Virus record (IMG/VR): IMGVR_UViG_3300035698_015494
Span: 1 to 37,385 of that record
Source: a virus
Strand: one strand, 5' to 3'
Length of the DNA: 37,385 bases
Position 1 is the stretch's first letter. Each line of letters starts with the position of its first letter. The notes beneath the pieces are model-generated. The model ran no database searches, was not told the origin of the DNA, and saw only the letters and a list, made by a program, of their open reading frames with translations. Below, one piece after another: positions 1-7,333 of this stretch. The position numbers and the translations under genes are program-made.

Positions 1-721
1 ATTCGCTTAATCCACGGTTCCAGATACGGAAGGAATATAGCGCACCTCCAAAGGGTAATTCTGCTGGCAGATTAGAAACACTCGGCCTTGCACCAATATG
101 TAAATCCGTATCTAAAATAGTTCTCAGGACTCCTGCCCTGTTTGTCCCGTTCGTGCCATCAGAAACACCATTTACATATAATCGAGCACCACCATCTTCT
201 CCGGGCACGTCGCTACTAACCCACCGCCCAACGATATGATACACATTACCGTCTACCATTGCCGTTGTATTGCTCACCGTCGAATAGTTTGCAGGATCTG
301 TGTAAATCAAAAATCCAGGATCGCCGCTTGATTCTAAGTTAAGGAAAAACCGATTATGGTTATCCGATTCTCCATCCTCAGCAACCATCTGATCACCAGG
401 AGTGTCTCTATAAAGAAGCCATGTTTCTACGTTAATGCCACCACGACCACCGAGAGTCGGCGCATCATCTAATCGTACCGATGCACCATGATCGGCCCAG
501 TTCGCAGCGAAATCCAATCCATAGCCACCGAGAGAAGTGGTATAAACAGGAGCACTTACATCTTCAATAAGGATCTGACCGAGACCTTGTGGCCCAACAT
601 CATCCACCACCGGAGCAAACTCACTACCATCTGCACCATTAAATGCAAAAGAATGTAAAAGTCCCTGCACCAGTGGATGAGATCGATTAAGTTGTGTTCC
701 GAGTGGTGGCTTGTTGAGCAT
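1..721 (-). CDS. LamG/ConA-like virion protein, 3' end cut by window edge
   Basis: An open frame starts at an ATG at 721 and runs off the left edge without a stop; about 240 residues are visible. The middle reads like a laminin-G/concanavalin-type lectin sandwich: a GLDFAAN-type strand near the start, NVETWLLYRD, RLYVNGV and a final LYSFRIWNRGLSE strand. The last two are the usual 'YvNGv' and 'v.iynraLs' signatures of the LamG_3 family. Such domains in phages sit in tail fibres or decoration proteins and bind glycans. It starts 8 nt after the stop of the secreted protein gene upstream, with no clear Shine-Dalgarno site, so translation may be coupled. A receptor-binding or surface role is inferred. 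Confidence 0.8.
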   Translation of the reverse strand, partial: MLNKPPLGTQLNRSHPLVQGLLHSFAFNGADGSEFAPVVDDVGPQGLGQILIEDVSAPVYTTSLGGYGLDFAANWADHGASVRLDDAPTLGGRGGINVETWLLYRDTPGDQMVAEDGESDNHNRFFLNLESSGDPGFLIYTDPANYSTVSNTTAMVDGNVYHIVGRWVSSDVPGEDGGARLYVNGVSDGTNGTNRAGVLRTILDTDLHIGARPSVSNLPAELPFGGALYSFRIWNRGLSE

Positions 722-729
722 TGTCCAGC

Positions 730-1182
730 CTACGGACTGACCGGATACAAGTTCGTAGGGTTGGCGGGGAATAATTCCCCTGTCACTAAGTACGCAAAAC
801 GTAACGTAGGGTTTATGGAGGCCGGATCGTTAGACCACGCAATCGAAGATTCTTCGATCACTCCCTCGGCGGTTTCACCAACTGCGCTCACACCGACGTA
901 ATAATATCCACGCGACAAAGACGAAAGATCAACAGTCCCTTCCGGCAGTGCCACCGATGCAATAAATATCGCATCGTCAATTCCCGGCGAAAGCGCATAA
1001 TAAATATTATACGTAATCGTATCTGTTGGCAGTATAGGCGTACCGTTAATATCGGTCACGACCTCCTGCCACTGAATGATCTGCGGGATCATCCCGCTAT
1101 AAACTATGTCCACGTCTACCGGTTGTGCACATGCAGCGAAGGCTACCAGTGCAAATAGAATCCCTATTAAAAACTTCTTCAT
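730..1182 (-). CDS. Secreted protein with signal peptide and fibronectin-III-like domain
   Basis: This encodes 150 residues. The N-terminus MKKFLIGILFALVAFAACAQ is a classical signal peptide: a positive start, a hydrophobic core and a cleavage region ending AAC-AQ. The FAAC end could be a relaxed lipobox, or signal peptidase I could cut after ACA. The mature part resembles one fibronectin type III domain (paired strands such as TITYNIYYAL, then SRGYYYVGVSAVGE and SSIAWSND). A strong site, AAAGGAGATAGAT, precedes the ATG. Export is unusual for a gene placed among virion genes; it could be a host-surface lipoprotein, a superinfection-exclusion factor or a virion-attached protein. Function is unknown. 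Confidence 0.75.
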   Translation of the reverse strand: MKKFLIGILFALVAFAACAQPVDVDIVYSGMIPQIIQWQEVVTDINGTPILPTDTITYNIYYALSPGIDDAIFIASVALPEGTVDLSSLSRGYYYVGVSAVGETAEGVIEESSIAWSNDPASINPTLRFAYLVTGELFPANPTNLYPVSP

Positions 1183-1193
1183 ATCTATCTCCT

Positions 1194-1637
1194 TTAAAAC
1201 TCGAAATTCACGCCGCTACTTTCATCAACGGCATCATTCACTACTGATAAAACCGAGACAACTCGACAATGTTTATCGATATCGAAACTGGCCTGATCGC
1301 TCGGCCAATTGGTATTATCATCCGACTCTTCAAGAAACAATTCAAAAACACCATCTGCCGCTGCCAAGTCATGAATGATTTCAAGATACCCTTTGATACC
1401 CCAGTACACATTTGTTGTATTATCAACAACCGTGCCTTCTACTTCTCCGGCATCAGCAATTGTTTCACCCGCACCGAATCCTAAATCTTCGGTAATGGTA
1501 GTGAAGTATGTTAATACACCGCTTACCAGTTTCCATGGAGTCATCCGAATAACAATCCGTGCCGCATCATCATATGTCATTGTCTGGCCGGTAGAATTAC
1601 GACCCCTCAACCGCCAATATTTTGCCAACATTTTCAT
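1194..1637 (-). CDS. Small virion-associated protein (hypothetical)
   Basis: This encodes 147 residues, with no signal peptide or membrane segment. The C-terminal half (FELFLEESDDNTNWPSD, then a final NFEF) resembles beta-rich phage structural proteins from fibre and decoration regions, in which a strand with ES.DN..WPSD is common. A second Met lies two codons in (ATG at 1631), and the GGAGG of the upstream gene's 3' end could serve either start. The start overlaps the stop of the 59-residue membrane gene as ATGA. A structural role is inferred from pattern and position only. Confidence 0.7.
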   Translation of the reverse strand: MKMLAKYWRLRGRNSTGQTMTYDDAARIVIRMTPWKLVSGVLTYFTTITEDLGFGAGETIADAGEVEGTVVDNTTNVYWGIKGYLEIIHDLAAADGVFELFLEESDDNTNWPSDQASFDIDKHCRVVSVLSVVNDAVDESSGVNFEF

Positions 1638-1813
1638 TCAACCTCCGGCTTCGATATTTTAATACCGAACAATGGTGCAACCACACCTATGATCGTCATC
1701 ACCATCATCAACCAATCAGGAGTCACTTCAGTAACCCCCAATACCACCCCTGCAAGAACCGACACTGCACCACTAAGCCCGAGTCCCCACGCTTTCACTT
1801 GTCTTGCTGTCAT
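1634..1813 (-). CDS. Small two-helix membrane protein, holin-like
   Basis: This short gene encodes 59 residues (MTARQVKAWGLGLSGAVSVL at the start, GIKISKPEVE at the end). Two hydrophobic stretches, about residues 11-28 and 35-50, are separated by a short TEVTPDW turn, and the C-terminus is polar. That layout fits small class II holins or membrane anchors. The ATG at 1813 has a strong site (AAGGAGAAGGAA) just after the intrinsic terminator, and the stop overlaps the next gene's start as ATGA. Another holin-like gene lies at 4418-4651, so this could be a second holin, an antiholin or a fibre-gene accessory. The coding call is strong; the function is a guess. Confidence 0.7.
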   Translation of the reverse strand: MTARQVKAWGLGLSGAVSVLAGVVLGVTEVTPDWLMMVMTIIGVVAPLFGIKISKPEVE

Positions 1814-1823
1814 TTCCTTCTCC

Positions 1824-1868
1824 TTAAAAAAATAAAGCCAGCTTCACGAATAAATGTGAGGCTGGCTT
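1824..1868 (-). terminator. Intrinsic (Rho-independent) terminator
   Basis: Bases 1835-1847 and 1856-1868 form a 13-bp inverted repeat with one G-T pair and an 8-nt loop. Read on the minus strand, the hairpin is followed at once by a tract of T broken by one A (1826-1834). This is the clearest terminator in the window. It would end, or weaken, the long leftward late transcript before the last four genes. It lies inside the 3' end of the small ORF at 1824-2051. Confidence 0.85.
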
Positions 1869-2051
1869 GGAATCAACAAGTAATTTTTCGAATCGATATA
1901 TAGTTGGCGCGCGCGGTGCGTGCTGCATCCTCACGGCTTCCTTTGTGGCCGACAAAAACAATCCGGCATACCGAGGGAGCGCAGCGCGTTCCAATTCCGG
2001 TAGGTCGTTTTGTTCCGTGGTTACTGTCGGTTCGTGTATAACGCCGCTCAT
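1824..2051 (-). CDS. Hypothetical 75-residue protein whose 3' end overlaps a terminator
   Basis: The ATG at 2051 overlaps the methyltransferase stop as ATGA, which is this genome's usual coupling and the main support for the gene. The product has no recognisable domain. Its last 15 or so residues (ending LFVKLALFF) are encoded by the terminator hairpin and T tract, and the TAA stop sits at the end of that tract. This may be a genuine short gene with an embedded terminator, or the terminal part may be a chance extension. It could also be untranslated leader before the terminator. Confidence 0.45.
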   Translation of the reverse strand: MSGVIHEPTVTTEQNDLPELERAALPRYAGLFLSATKEAVRMQHAPRAPTIYRFEKLLVDSKPASHLFVKLALFF

Positions 2052-2698
2052 GTTTTTATAAACGCTCCTATACTTCCTCTCTCATCATACGCCGTGGTAA
2101 ACAATTTTGCAAAGCCCATCTCAATTATTTCTTCCTCTGTGAAAAAACACTTGTGTTCCTCGAGAGGATTCCCGGCCACCGCTCCTTGCTCATACCAGAA
2201 CAACGGCGTTGAAATAATAACCGGCGCCGGAAGCCATTCCAGTATTACGCGCGCATCTGATTTATGGAAATGCTCAATCACGTCCATGAATAACGTAAGG
2301 TCGCAATGTACATCAATGTGTCCGTCAATAAAGTCTTCGATAGACATATGGATAGCTGAGTAGTAATTGTTCAGCACGTGCATTGAAGTCAAATATTTCA
2401 AGCACCCGTCCACGCCGATCATTTCGAACCCTGGATCAATTGATTTTAACAGTTGCCCATACGCGCCCGACCCGCAGCCCAAATCTAAAATGACCGTGGC
2501 TTCTAAGTTTTCCGCAATGTATGCACACACAAAATCTCTGACTTTCGCACACGAAACGCCGACAGTGTAAACATACATTTGCTCGTTGCCGTCGTCCTTC
2601 TCTACGCTCTCGCCAATGGTGCGCACTGCATCCGGCGATTGCCCGACGATCCCTTCGGCTGGAATAACAATTGATTTCGGATCTGGTTGTACTGTCAT
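2048..2698 (-). CDS. SAM-dependent methyltransferase (class I)
   Basis: This encodes 216 residues from the ATG at 2698, which overlaps the upstream glycosyltransferase stop as ATGA; a longer in-frame start inside that gene is unlikely. Class I motif I is clear (VILDLGCGSGAYGQLL, about residues 69-84), followed by the acidic strand-2 residue in EMIGVDG and a DLTLFMDVIEHFHK motif typical of Methyltransf_11/23 small-molecule and sugar methylases. No DNA methylase DPPY or NPPY motif is present. Next to a GT-A enzyme, methylation of a glycan or nucleotide-sugar product is a fair inference; the substrate is unknown. Confidence 0.8.
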   Translation of the reverse strand: MTVQPDPKSIVIPAEGIVGQSPDAVRTIGESVEKDDGNEQMYVYTVGVSCAKVRDFVCAYIAENLEATVILDLGCGSGAYGQLLKSIDPGFEMIGVDGCLKYLTSMHVLNNYYSAIHMSIEDFIDGHIDVHCDLTLFMDVIEHFHKSDARVILEWLPAPVIISTPLFWYEQGAVAGNPLEEHKCFFTEEEIIEMGFAKLFTTAYDERGSIGAFIKT

Positions 2699-3381
2699 AC
2701 CATTATCATCTTTTCGTGGCCGACTCGGACTCCGGGGTGAAGGTAAATCTTGTATCCGTATTCCTCGCGCACGCGCAAGCACCATCCAATATCCTCTGAG
2801 GGAAAAGTCATTACCTTATTTACGGTTTGCGTCATAGGCCGGAACCACGGATACGACATCGATTCAAATACACCCTCTTTAACGCAAACAAAACCGAAAC
2901 CTGTGAAGTCGATTTCGATTAAACCCTGCTCGTCTACTTCCATTTCTGTAATGGTGTCCATCCACAAGAACTCGGCTTTCCCCGGCTCACGGATATAGCC
3001 GACGTTTGATTGTGCGCGCCGGACGATTTCGCCGTTTTCGTTTTTACCGGCTTTCAATCCGATTGCAGTACTGCCGCAGATTATATCCACGTCCTTCTCT
3101 ACTAACATGCGGACTTGTCTCGGTCGCCACACTTGATCGCCGTCGATCCAAAACAAATAGTCGTAGCCGCCCAACTTAGAAAACGGGATAGCTTTGTCTG
3201 TATTGTTTTCTTCCGTGTCGTCCCTCAGTATCAGGTTCCTCATGAGGTAGACGTTCGACGACCACATTCGTTTGAGATAGACTTCAACGCCGCTGCGCTC
3301 CAAGAATATCAACGTGTCAGTCCACGCTTGCAAAAAATTACCCGAGTACTCCCTCCCGGGAATACAAAAAATTATTCTCAT
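2695..3381 (-). CDS. GT-A fold glycosyltransferase
   Basis: This encodes 228 residues starting MRIIFCIPG. The ATG at 3381 has an AGGAGG site 7 nt upstream; the longer in-frame start at 3447 would overlap the previous gene. The DxD-type motif is in YDYLFWIDGDQVW (about residues 74-85), and a later GHEK near the C-terminus may supply the metal-binding His. This matches compact phage GT2-like enzymes that transfer a sugar from a nucleotide-sugar donor. It is coupled to the methyltransferase by ATGA, suggesting a two-step modification. Acceptor and donor are not visible from sequence. Confidence 0.8.
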   Translation of the reverse strand: MRIIFCIPGREYSGNFLQAWTDTLIFLERSGVEVYLKRMWSSNVYLMRNLILRDDTEENNTDKAIPFSKLGGYDYLFWIDGDQVWRPRQVRMLVEKDVDIICGSTAIGLKAGKNENGEIVRRAQSNVGYIREPGKAEFLWMDTITEMEVDEQGLIEIDFTGFGFVCVKEGVFESMSYPWFRPMTQTVNKVMTFPSEDIGWCLRVREEYGYKIYLHPGVRVGHEKMIMV

Positions 3382-3407
3382 ACCATTTCCTCCTATGAGA
3401 TTAAAAA

Positions 3408-3830
3408 TTAAGCCTGTGCGATTGTAAGAATGCCGGATGCGTCCCACGTAATGGTGAAATCGCCACCGGAACTTGCCTTGTCCGCTGCAAAGTCAATACA
3501 GGCTATCAAGTCGTTCGCGGCCAACGTACTGTCGTATAGAACCGCATAGTACGCCGTGATAGAACTCGTTTCCCATGTAATGTTCGGACCGTCGAGCGCA
3601 GCAAGATCGTTCGCATCGTCCTGCGTCACTGTTGCCGGTGTCAGCTGTTCGCCACCCGCAGTATACGCCGTCCCTGAAACCTCGTTGCCTGAAACTTGAG
3701 ACCACTGCGTATGATCTGCGTCAGGTGAGTACGCGCTCGACACCAAAGCCACACGAATGTCGTCGGCTTCCCAATCGATAATTTTATTCGCGAGGTTTGC
3801 GAAGAACTTATTATAAATTACGCTTGCCAT
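3408..3830 (-). CDS. Small virion structural protein
   Basis: This encodes 140 residues. It follows a pattern frequent in phage structural genes: an N-terminal IRVALVSSAYSPD strand, then GTAYTAGGEQL, then W-E-x-S-x-I-TAYYAVLYD, and a final GGDFTITWDASGILTI strand. Proteins with this series of motifs are usually annotated as minor tail or decoration proteins. A strong site (GAGGAGAAAAAT) precedes the ATG. It is the first gene after a 56-bp gap containing a possible promoter, so it may begin its own transcript with the glycosyltransferase and methyltransferase downstream. Confidence 0.75.
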   Translation of the reverse strand: MASVIYNKFFANLANKIIDWEADDIRVALVSSAYSPDADHTQWSQVSGNEVSGTAYTAGGEQLTPATVTQDDANDLAALDGPNITWETSSITAYYAVLYDSTLAANDLIACIDFAADKASSGGDFTITWDASGILTIAQA

Positions 3831-3855
3831 ATTTTTCTCCTCTTAGAGATCTGCC

Positions 3856-3884
3856 AGTGTACCATAACGTGGTGCACGTTCCAA
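3856..3884 (-). promoter_or_regulatory. Possible sigma-70-type promoter with embedded palindrome
   Basis: The 56-bp gap 3831-3886 is one of the few real intergenic spaces. On the minus strand it holds TTGGAA (3879-3884; 4 of 6 matches to TTGACA), a 17-bp spacer and TACACT (3856-3861; 4 of 6 to TATAAT), then about 20 bp of leader before the Shine-Dalgarno site. The spacer holds a perfect 6-bp inverted repeat, AACGTG-CAC-CACGTT (3866-3880), which could be an operator. The matches are modest, so this is a candidate. Confidence 0.35.
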
Positions 3885-3886
3885 TA

Positions 3887-4264
3887 TCATCGAACAAGTA
3901 GTCCGATTATGAATGTTAGGATAGGAACGACAATCAACGCAACGTCCTGCCAGGAATGTTTCCTTTGCAGTTCAACGAATGCGTCCTCCCATCCTTGCGC
4001 ACGCACTTCAAGCCCCGCGATTTCTACCAGCAATATCTTGCCGGCTTCTGCGACCGCCTCTTCTGCTGTGCGAACAATTTCCTCATCCGCTATTTCCACT
4101 ATCGTCGAAAGGTAATTCACTACTCGCGCTTTCGAGCATGGATCGCACACGATCAGCGAATCGATTTCTTCCGGCGTCAATAGCTCCCCGAATATCGCCG
4201 TCGGTATCGACAGTATGAACAATATCAACAGCGTCCATTTGATTAAGCTCTTCAAGCCGTACAC
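3887..4264 (-). CDS. Membrane protein of the lysis region, overlaps preceding gene
   Basis: This encodes 125 residues from a GTG at 4264; GGAGG with a 6-nt spacer supports this start. An N-terminal hydrophobic segment (about 9-26, TLLILFILSIPTAIFGELL) could be a signal anchor. A long acidic helical middle follows (EIADEEIVRTAEEAVAEAGK), and a C-terminal membrane segment (about 106-124) closes the protein. It overlaps the 112-residue gene by 182 bp in another frame. Together with the amidase and holin-like gene upstream this suggests a lysis accessory or spanin-like role, but the C-terminal membrane helix is not typical of either spanin subunit. Confidence 0.65.
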   Translation of the reverse strand: MYGLKSLIKWTLLILFILSIPTAIFGELLTPEEIDSLIVCDPCSKARVVNYLSTIVEIADEEIVRTAEEAVAEAGKILLVEIAGLEVRAQGWEDAFVELQRKHSWQDVALIVVPILTFIIGLLVR

Positions 4265-4421
4265 TCATGGCCTCCTTTACCGCGGACTCAAGTTCTTCCG
4301 CAACGCCTTCGTGGGTGCGCTTCCCTTGCTTTTTTACAGACAGGTAAACGTACACTGCGGCAAGCAACGCCAAGAGGCCGAACACTGGCAACAGTTTCCA
4401 AAACGTTTTCCCTTTGCTCAT
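4083..4421 (-). CDS. Small protein with N-terminal membrane anchor, spanin-like layout
   Basis: This encodes 112 residues. After MSKGKTFWK comes a single membrane segment (about 10-28, LLPVFGLLALLAAVYVYLSV), then a basic patch and a helical, charged tail (EGVAEELESAVKEAMSVRLEELNQ). One N-terminal anchor with a periplasmic-type coiled segment is the layout of an inner-membrane spanin (Rz-like). The start overlaps the holin-like gene stop as ATGA. The second half is also read in another frame by the next gene, as seen in many Rz/Rz1 pairs. No outer-membrane lipoprotein partner is evident, so the spanin role is only an inference. Confidence 0.6.
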   Translation of the reverse strand: MSKGKTFWKLLPVFGLLALLAAVYVYLSVKKQGKRTHEGVAEELESAVKEAMSVRLEELNQMDAVDIVHTVDTDGDIRGAIDAGRNRFADRVRSMLESASSELPFDDSGNSG

Positions 4422-4651
4422 TTCCGGATCTCGCTAATATACTTTAACGCTTCTCGGCCAAAGATTACTACCAGCGCGATTACCATCCACGCCCAACTCT
4501 CAAGCGTGCCGCGCATCATGAGCCATGTCGCTACAACAAAGATGAGCATTTTCACGCCGACGATTTTCGACACCAGCCCTAACATCCGTTTCGGAATCCC
4601 TTGCAGGATTTCCTTATAACTCATCACGTGCCATTTCGGTTCCGGTTCCAT
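4418..4651 (-). CDS. Holin-like small membrane protein
   Basis: This encodes 77 residues from the ATG at 4651, chosen because GGAGGAATAATT sits directly upstream; longer in-frame starts lie inside the amidase. Two hydrophobic segments are visible: about 32-46 (VKMLIFVVATWLMM) and 52-66 (WAWMVIALVVIFG). The N-terminus is amphipathic and basic, and the tail is charged (REALKYISEIRK). Size, two helices and position 2 nt after the endolysin fit a class II holin that would release or activate the amidase. A general membrane anchor cannot be excluded. Confidence 0.7.
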   Translation of the reverse strand: MEPEPKWHVMSYKEILQGIPKRMLGLVSKIVGVKMLIFVVATWLMMRGTLESWAWMVIALVVIFGREALKYISEIRK

Positions 4652-4653
4652 AA

Positions 4654-5229
4654 TTATTCCTCCAACAACGAAATATTTCGCATCGTGGTTTGAAAGCGTA
4701 ACCACTTTCCCCTGTTCGCCACAAACCACTTCGGACAATCCTTCCCCGTTACATCGTAATGCCGAAACGTGTCGTCCACTCCCAATGTAAACATGCGCAG
4801 CAATTCCCATCCCAACAGTGCAGCCGACCGAAACGTTTCCGGTGTGAACCTTCCCGTCCAGTCGGGGTGACACATTTCAATTCCTATTGTGCAGTTGTTT
4901 GGCGAACTGTTTTCCGAAGTATACCTACCGAAACGCCTTTGCGCTTCTCCCGTATATGTTTTCGCTCCGCAGTGATACGCGACTTCTTCCCACGGTATAA
5001 GCTGCAACACTTCCCCGCCCAAACCAATTACCGCATGGGCAGATGCGTACCGATCGGGCTTGTCGTCTGTATCGTCCTGCTCGTCGAGTAATTCAAAGTA
5101 CCGAGCGTTGGCATCATGCGTGGTGCCGGGATTCGCTACCCAGTGAAACACGATACCTAATGTATCTGTGCGCTTGCGCCCCGGCCGGGAAAAAGGATTA
5201 ATCGGTATGATTCGTTTTTCTATTTCCAT
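4654..5229 (-). CDS. N-acetylmuramoyl-L-alanine amidase (endolysin, Amidase_2)
   Basis: This encodes 191 residues from the ATG at 5229. It is a single-domain zinc amidase that cuts the MurNAc-L-Ala bond of peptidoglycan. Family residues are in place: the first zinc His in GIVFHW (H29), YASAHAVIG, AYHCG, then CTIGIEMCHPD with the conserved Glu region. The second zinc pair is RHYDVTGKDCP (H157 and C165), with the same spacing as in T7 lysozyme. No signal peptide or separate cell-wall-binding domain is present, so release probably needs a holin such as the one immediately downstream. The start overlaps the previous gene by about 30 bp. Confidence 0.9.
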   Translation of the reverse strand: MEIEKRIIPINPFSRPGRKRTDTLGIVFHWVANPGTTHDANARYFELLDEQDDTDDKPDRYASAHAVIGLGGEVLQLIPWEEVAYHCGAKTYTGEAQRRFGRYTSENSSPNNCTIGIEMCHPDWTGRFTPETFRSAALLGWELLRMFTLGVDDTFRHYDVTGKDCPKWFVANRGKWLRFQTTMRNISLLEE

Positions 5230-5674
5230 CACCTGTTCCTATTTTGCGTTCCAGCAGTGCATCTATCCTACCCAGGCCTCCACCGATTCTAACCGATCCC
5301 GGTAGCAACGTACCAGACGCGGTAAGAGTAGGAGTGTGGCGCACTGTCGACCCCGTAAGTTTTGTGGCTTGCTTTTGCCGATGCAGATTGAACGCCGTGA
5401 GCACAGTACCGCTCAATGTAACGGTTGCGCTTTCCCTCACTTCTCCCGCACCAGCACCAGACGCAGTGAACTCAACAGTCGCATGCACTTCTACACTTGA
5501 CGCCGGAGCTTTGAAATACACATTGCCTTTCGCTCCCGCTGCCAATTGGAACACGTGCTCCGAACGGTAATGGCTACCTTCGTGCGTTTCGTAATGCAGC
5601 GTGTCTATTGTCACCAAGTACTGCGTTACCTCATCGTACCCCAAATCATAAATCGATTTTATCTGCTCTCCCAT
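5198..5674 (-). CDS. Beta-rich virion-associated protein (hypothetical)
   Basis: This encodes 158 residues with no membrane segment. The middle and end (ATVEFTASG, RESATVTLSGTVLTAFNLHR, HTPTLTASGTLLPGSVRIGGG) resemble a group of small phage structural proteins near fibre genes, which carry a 'G-T-x-(L/V)-x-x-x-N-x-x-R' strand followed by 'P-T-x-T-x-x-G-T'. A strong AGGAGG site lies 6 nt before the ATG. It sits between the membrane coil protein and the amidase. A minor tail or decoration role is suggested but unproven. Confidence 0.7.
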   Translation of the reverse strand: MGEQIKSIYDLGYDEVTQYLVTIDTLHYETHEGSHYRSEHVFQLAAGAKGNVYFKAPASSVEVHATVEFTASGAGAGEVRESATVTLSGTVLTAFNLHRQKQATKLTGSTVRHTPTLTASGTLLPGSVRIGGGLGRIDALLERKIGTGDGNRKTNHTD

Positions 5675-5684
5675 CGTGCGCCTC

Positions 5685-6047
5685 CTATGGCGCGAGATCT
5701 AATATGTACTCATTAACCAGTTTTAGAATCCACAGCATGAGCGAAAACGATATTCCGGTTACGGTAATGAACACACCGAAGAACCAGAAAAATAATTTCA
5801 CAAGCAATTCCATCCGGTGAGTCAGTCCATTATTCACAGTCTCGCGCAGTTTCATTACCGCGTCCGTCTGTTCTCCAATTCTCTCGTCGGTAGTATCCAA
5901 TCGCTTATTAACTTCCGCACGGTGTTCTTTTATCTGCGTATCAACCTTGTCGAAGTTGCCTTTGCAGAACTCAAGGTAGGTAGGACTCAACTGTATGCCA
6001 CTCCCTGCGCGCTCAGTGCTTTGTTTTTGTGCTGTGGACTTTGCCAT
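5685..6047 (-). CDS. Coiled-coil protein with C-terminal membrane segment, XhlA-like
   Basis: This encodes 120 residues from the ATG at 6047 (AAGGA site 6 nt upstream); an upstream in-frame start would lie deep in the tail gene. Residues about 25-70 form a charged helix (FDKVDTQIKEHRAEVNKRLD), followed by a C-terminal hydrophobic stretch (LFFWFFGVFITVTGISFSLM). This order of coil then one membrane helix is that of XhlA-type proteins found with holins and endolysins, and its position just before the lysis genes agrees. A tail-tip or membrane-docking role is an alternative. Confidence 0.65.
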   Translation of the reverse strand: MAKSTAQKQSTERAGSGIQLSPTYLEFCKGNFDKVDTQIKEHRAEVNKRLDTTDERIGEQTDAVMKLRETVNNGLTHRMELLVKLFFWFFGVFITVTGISFSLMLWILKLVNEYILDLAP

Positions 6048-6049
6048 AA

Positions 6050-7333
6050 TTATTCCTTGTAGAAAACTCCAACCAAACCGCGATTGAACGCAGTCGACGT
6101 CCAATTATAATTCGCATCCCAAATATTATAATACGCAACGACAGAAGTCCCGGACGCCCTGACCTTCCCCTCTCCTGACCAAAGATCGGAAAGCTCGTAC
6201 ATCCAAGAGTTTCCGTCATCGATCGAAATTACAACCGTCGCGTATATGATGTCTGCCGCATCGATTCCTACGTCAACTGTAATTGTTCCGGTAGCATATG
6301 ATCCAGGTACGGGGTGAAGATTGAGCGCGCCGATTTCTACGACTTTCGTTTTTATCCCACCCTGCCGTGTGTAGACAGTATTCAAATTGGCTTGGAGTTT
6401 GTTTACCGCTTGCGCTTCCATCGAGCCTCCAGCGACAACCTCGGATACAGTGCTGAATCCAGAAACCGATTTCTTTTCCCAAACAATAACGCCTACCCGG
6501 GTGCCAGCTGCATTGAAATCCGTTCCGTCGAATACTCCTACAGCTGTTCTTTCAAGAATAATATTGTCGGCATCACAGTACCCGCTCAGTTCGCCATTGT
6601 ACCCACCAAAATATCGGACAGTCCCGCCGTCATTGAGAATCGAAATATCAACGGCACCTATTTCTATGAGCGTTGCGCTGTGCGGTATAGACTTCGAAGC
6701 GTCTGCGTCCATATCCCATCCGCTAATTTCTATCAGTCGCGGTTCGAGATTGTACGTCCCGCCTTGCCCTTGCATAAACTCCAATGCCGACGTGCCGCTG
6801 CGAAGCGTATTGAAATACGAAGCCCTTGTAATGGTTCCCGTTTGTACTGTGCTCGGAATCCCTTGAACTGTTTTCATCAACACGCCGCCAGCCGGTATCC
6901 TCACGCTGGAAGTACTCGTGTAATCGTTCCAGAAACCGTATGCATCGTTTTCAATCATAAACCGACCGAAAGAATCTGCGGTACGGATTAGATTGATCCT
7001 TGCTGGCATATATGTTTTGAAAGCCGGTTCGTCACTCCAACTACCAGCACCGTTCAAAACAGAATGCATAAGGCCGACTGTACCGGCGTCATTAACCATG
7101 AAACCAAACGTGCGCACAGTACCAGAAAAACTCGGCAACGTGCCGACGGAGTTCGTGCAACTCATGTATCTATATGTAGCATCCTGCACGTTCCAATACC
7201 CAGGCTTTATTTCGTACACCGACCTGTCAGATAAATGATCGGTGAGTAATTCTGAGATATTGTTTTGAATAAGGCCAACGCTTGAGACTGTAGTATCGCC
7301 ACCCGTTATGACAGAAGTAAAATCCAGCGCCAT
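6050..7333 (-). CDS. Tail tip or fibre protein (hypothetical structural)
   Basis: This encodes 427 residues. The preferred start is the ATG at 7333 (GAGG 8 nt upstream), forming a TAATG overlap with the previous stop; an ATG three codons earlier is possible. The sequence is rich in Gly, Ser, Thr and beta-strand patterns and has no membrane segment. I do not recognise a family. It is the last large gene of the tail-tip run, before the lysis genes, a common location for receptor-binding or fibre proteins. The C-terminal half has regular strand-like segments (ITVDVGIDAADIIYATVVIS), suggesting a domain of its own. Confidence 0.75.
   Translation of the reverse strand: MALDFTSVITGGDTTVSSVGLIQNNISELLTDHLSDRSVYEIKPGYWNVQDATYRYMSCTNSVGTLPSFSGTVRTFGFMVNDAGTVGLMHSVLNGAGSWSDEPAFKTYMPARINLIRTADSFGRFMIENDAYGFWNDYTSTSSVRIPAGGVLMKTVQGIPSTVQTGTITRASYFNTLRSGTSALEFMQGQGGTYNLEPRLIEISGWDMDADASKSIPHSATLIEIGAVDISILNDGGTVRYFGGYNGELSGYCDADNIILERTAVGVFDGTDFNAAGTRVGVIVWEKKSVSGFSTVSEVVAGGSMEAQAVNKLQANLNTVYTRQGGIKTKVVEIGALNLHPVPGSYATGTITVDVGIDAADIIYATVVISIDDGNSWMYELSDLWSGEGKVRASGTSVVAYYNIWDANYNWTSTAFNRGLVGVFYKE

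Noticed and set aside
6314-6991. Plus-strand open frame of 225 codons
   Set aside because: Shadow of the fibre-like gene; no start signal.
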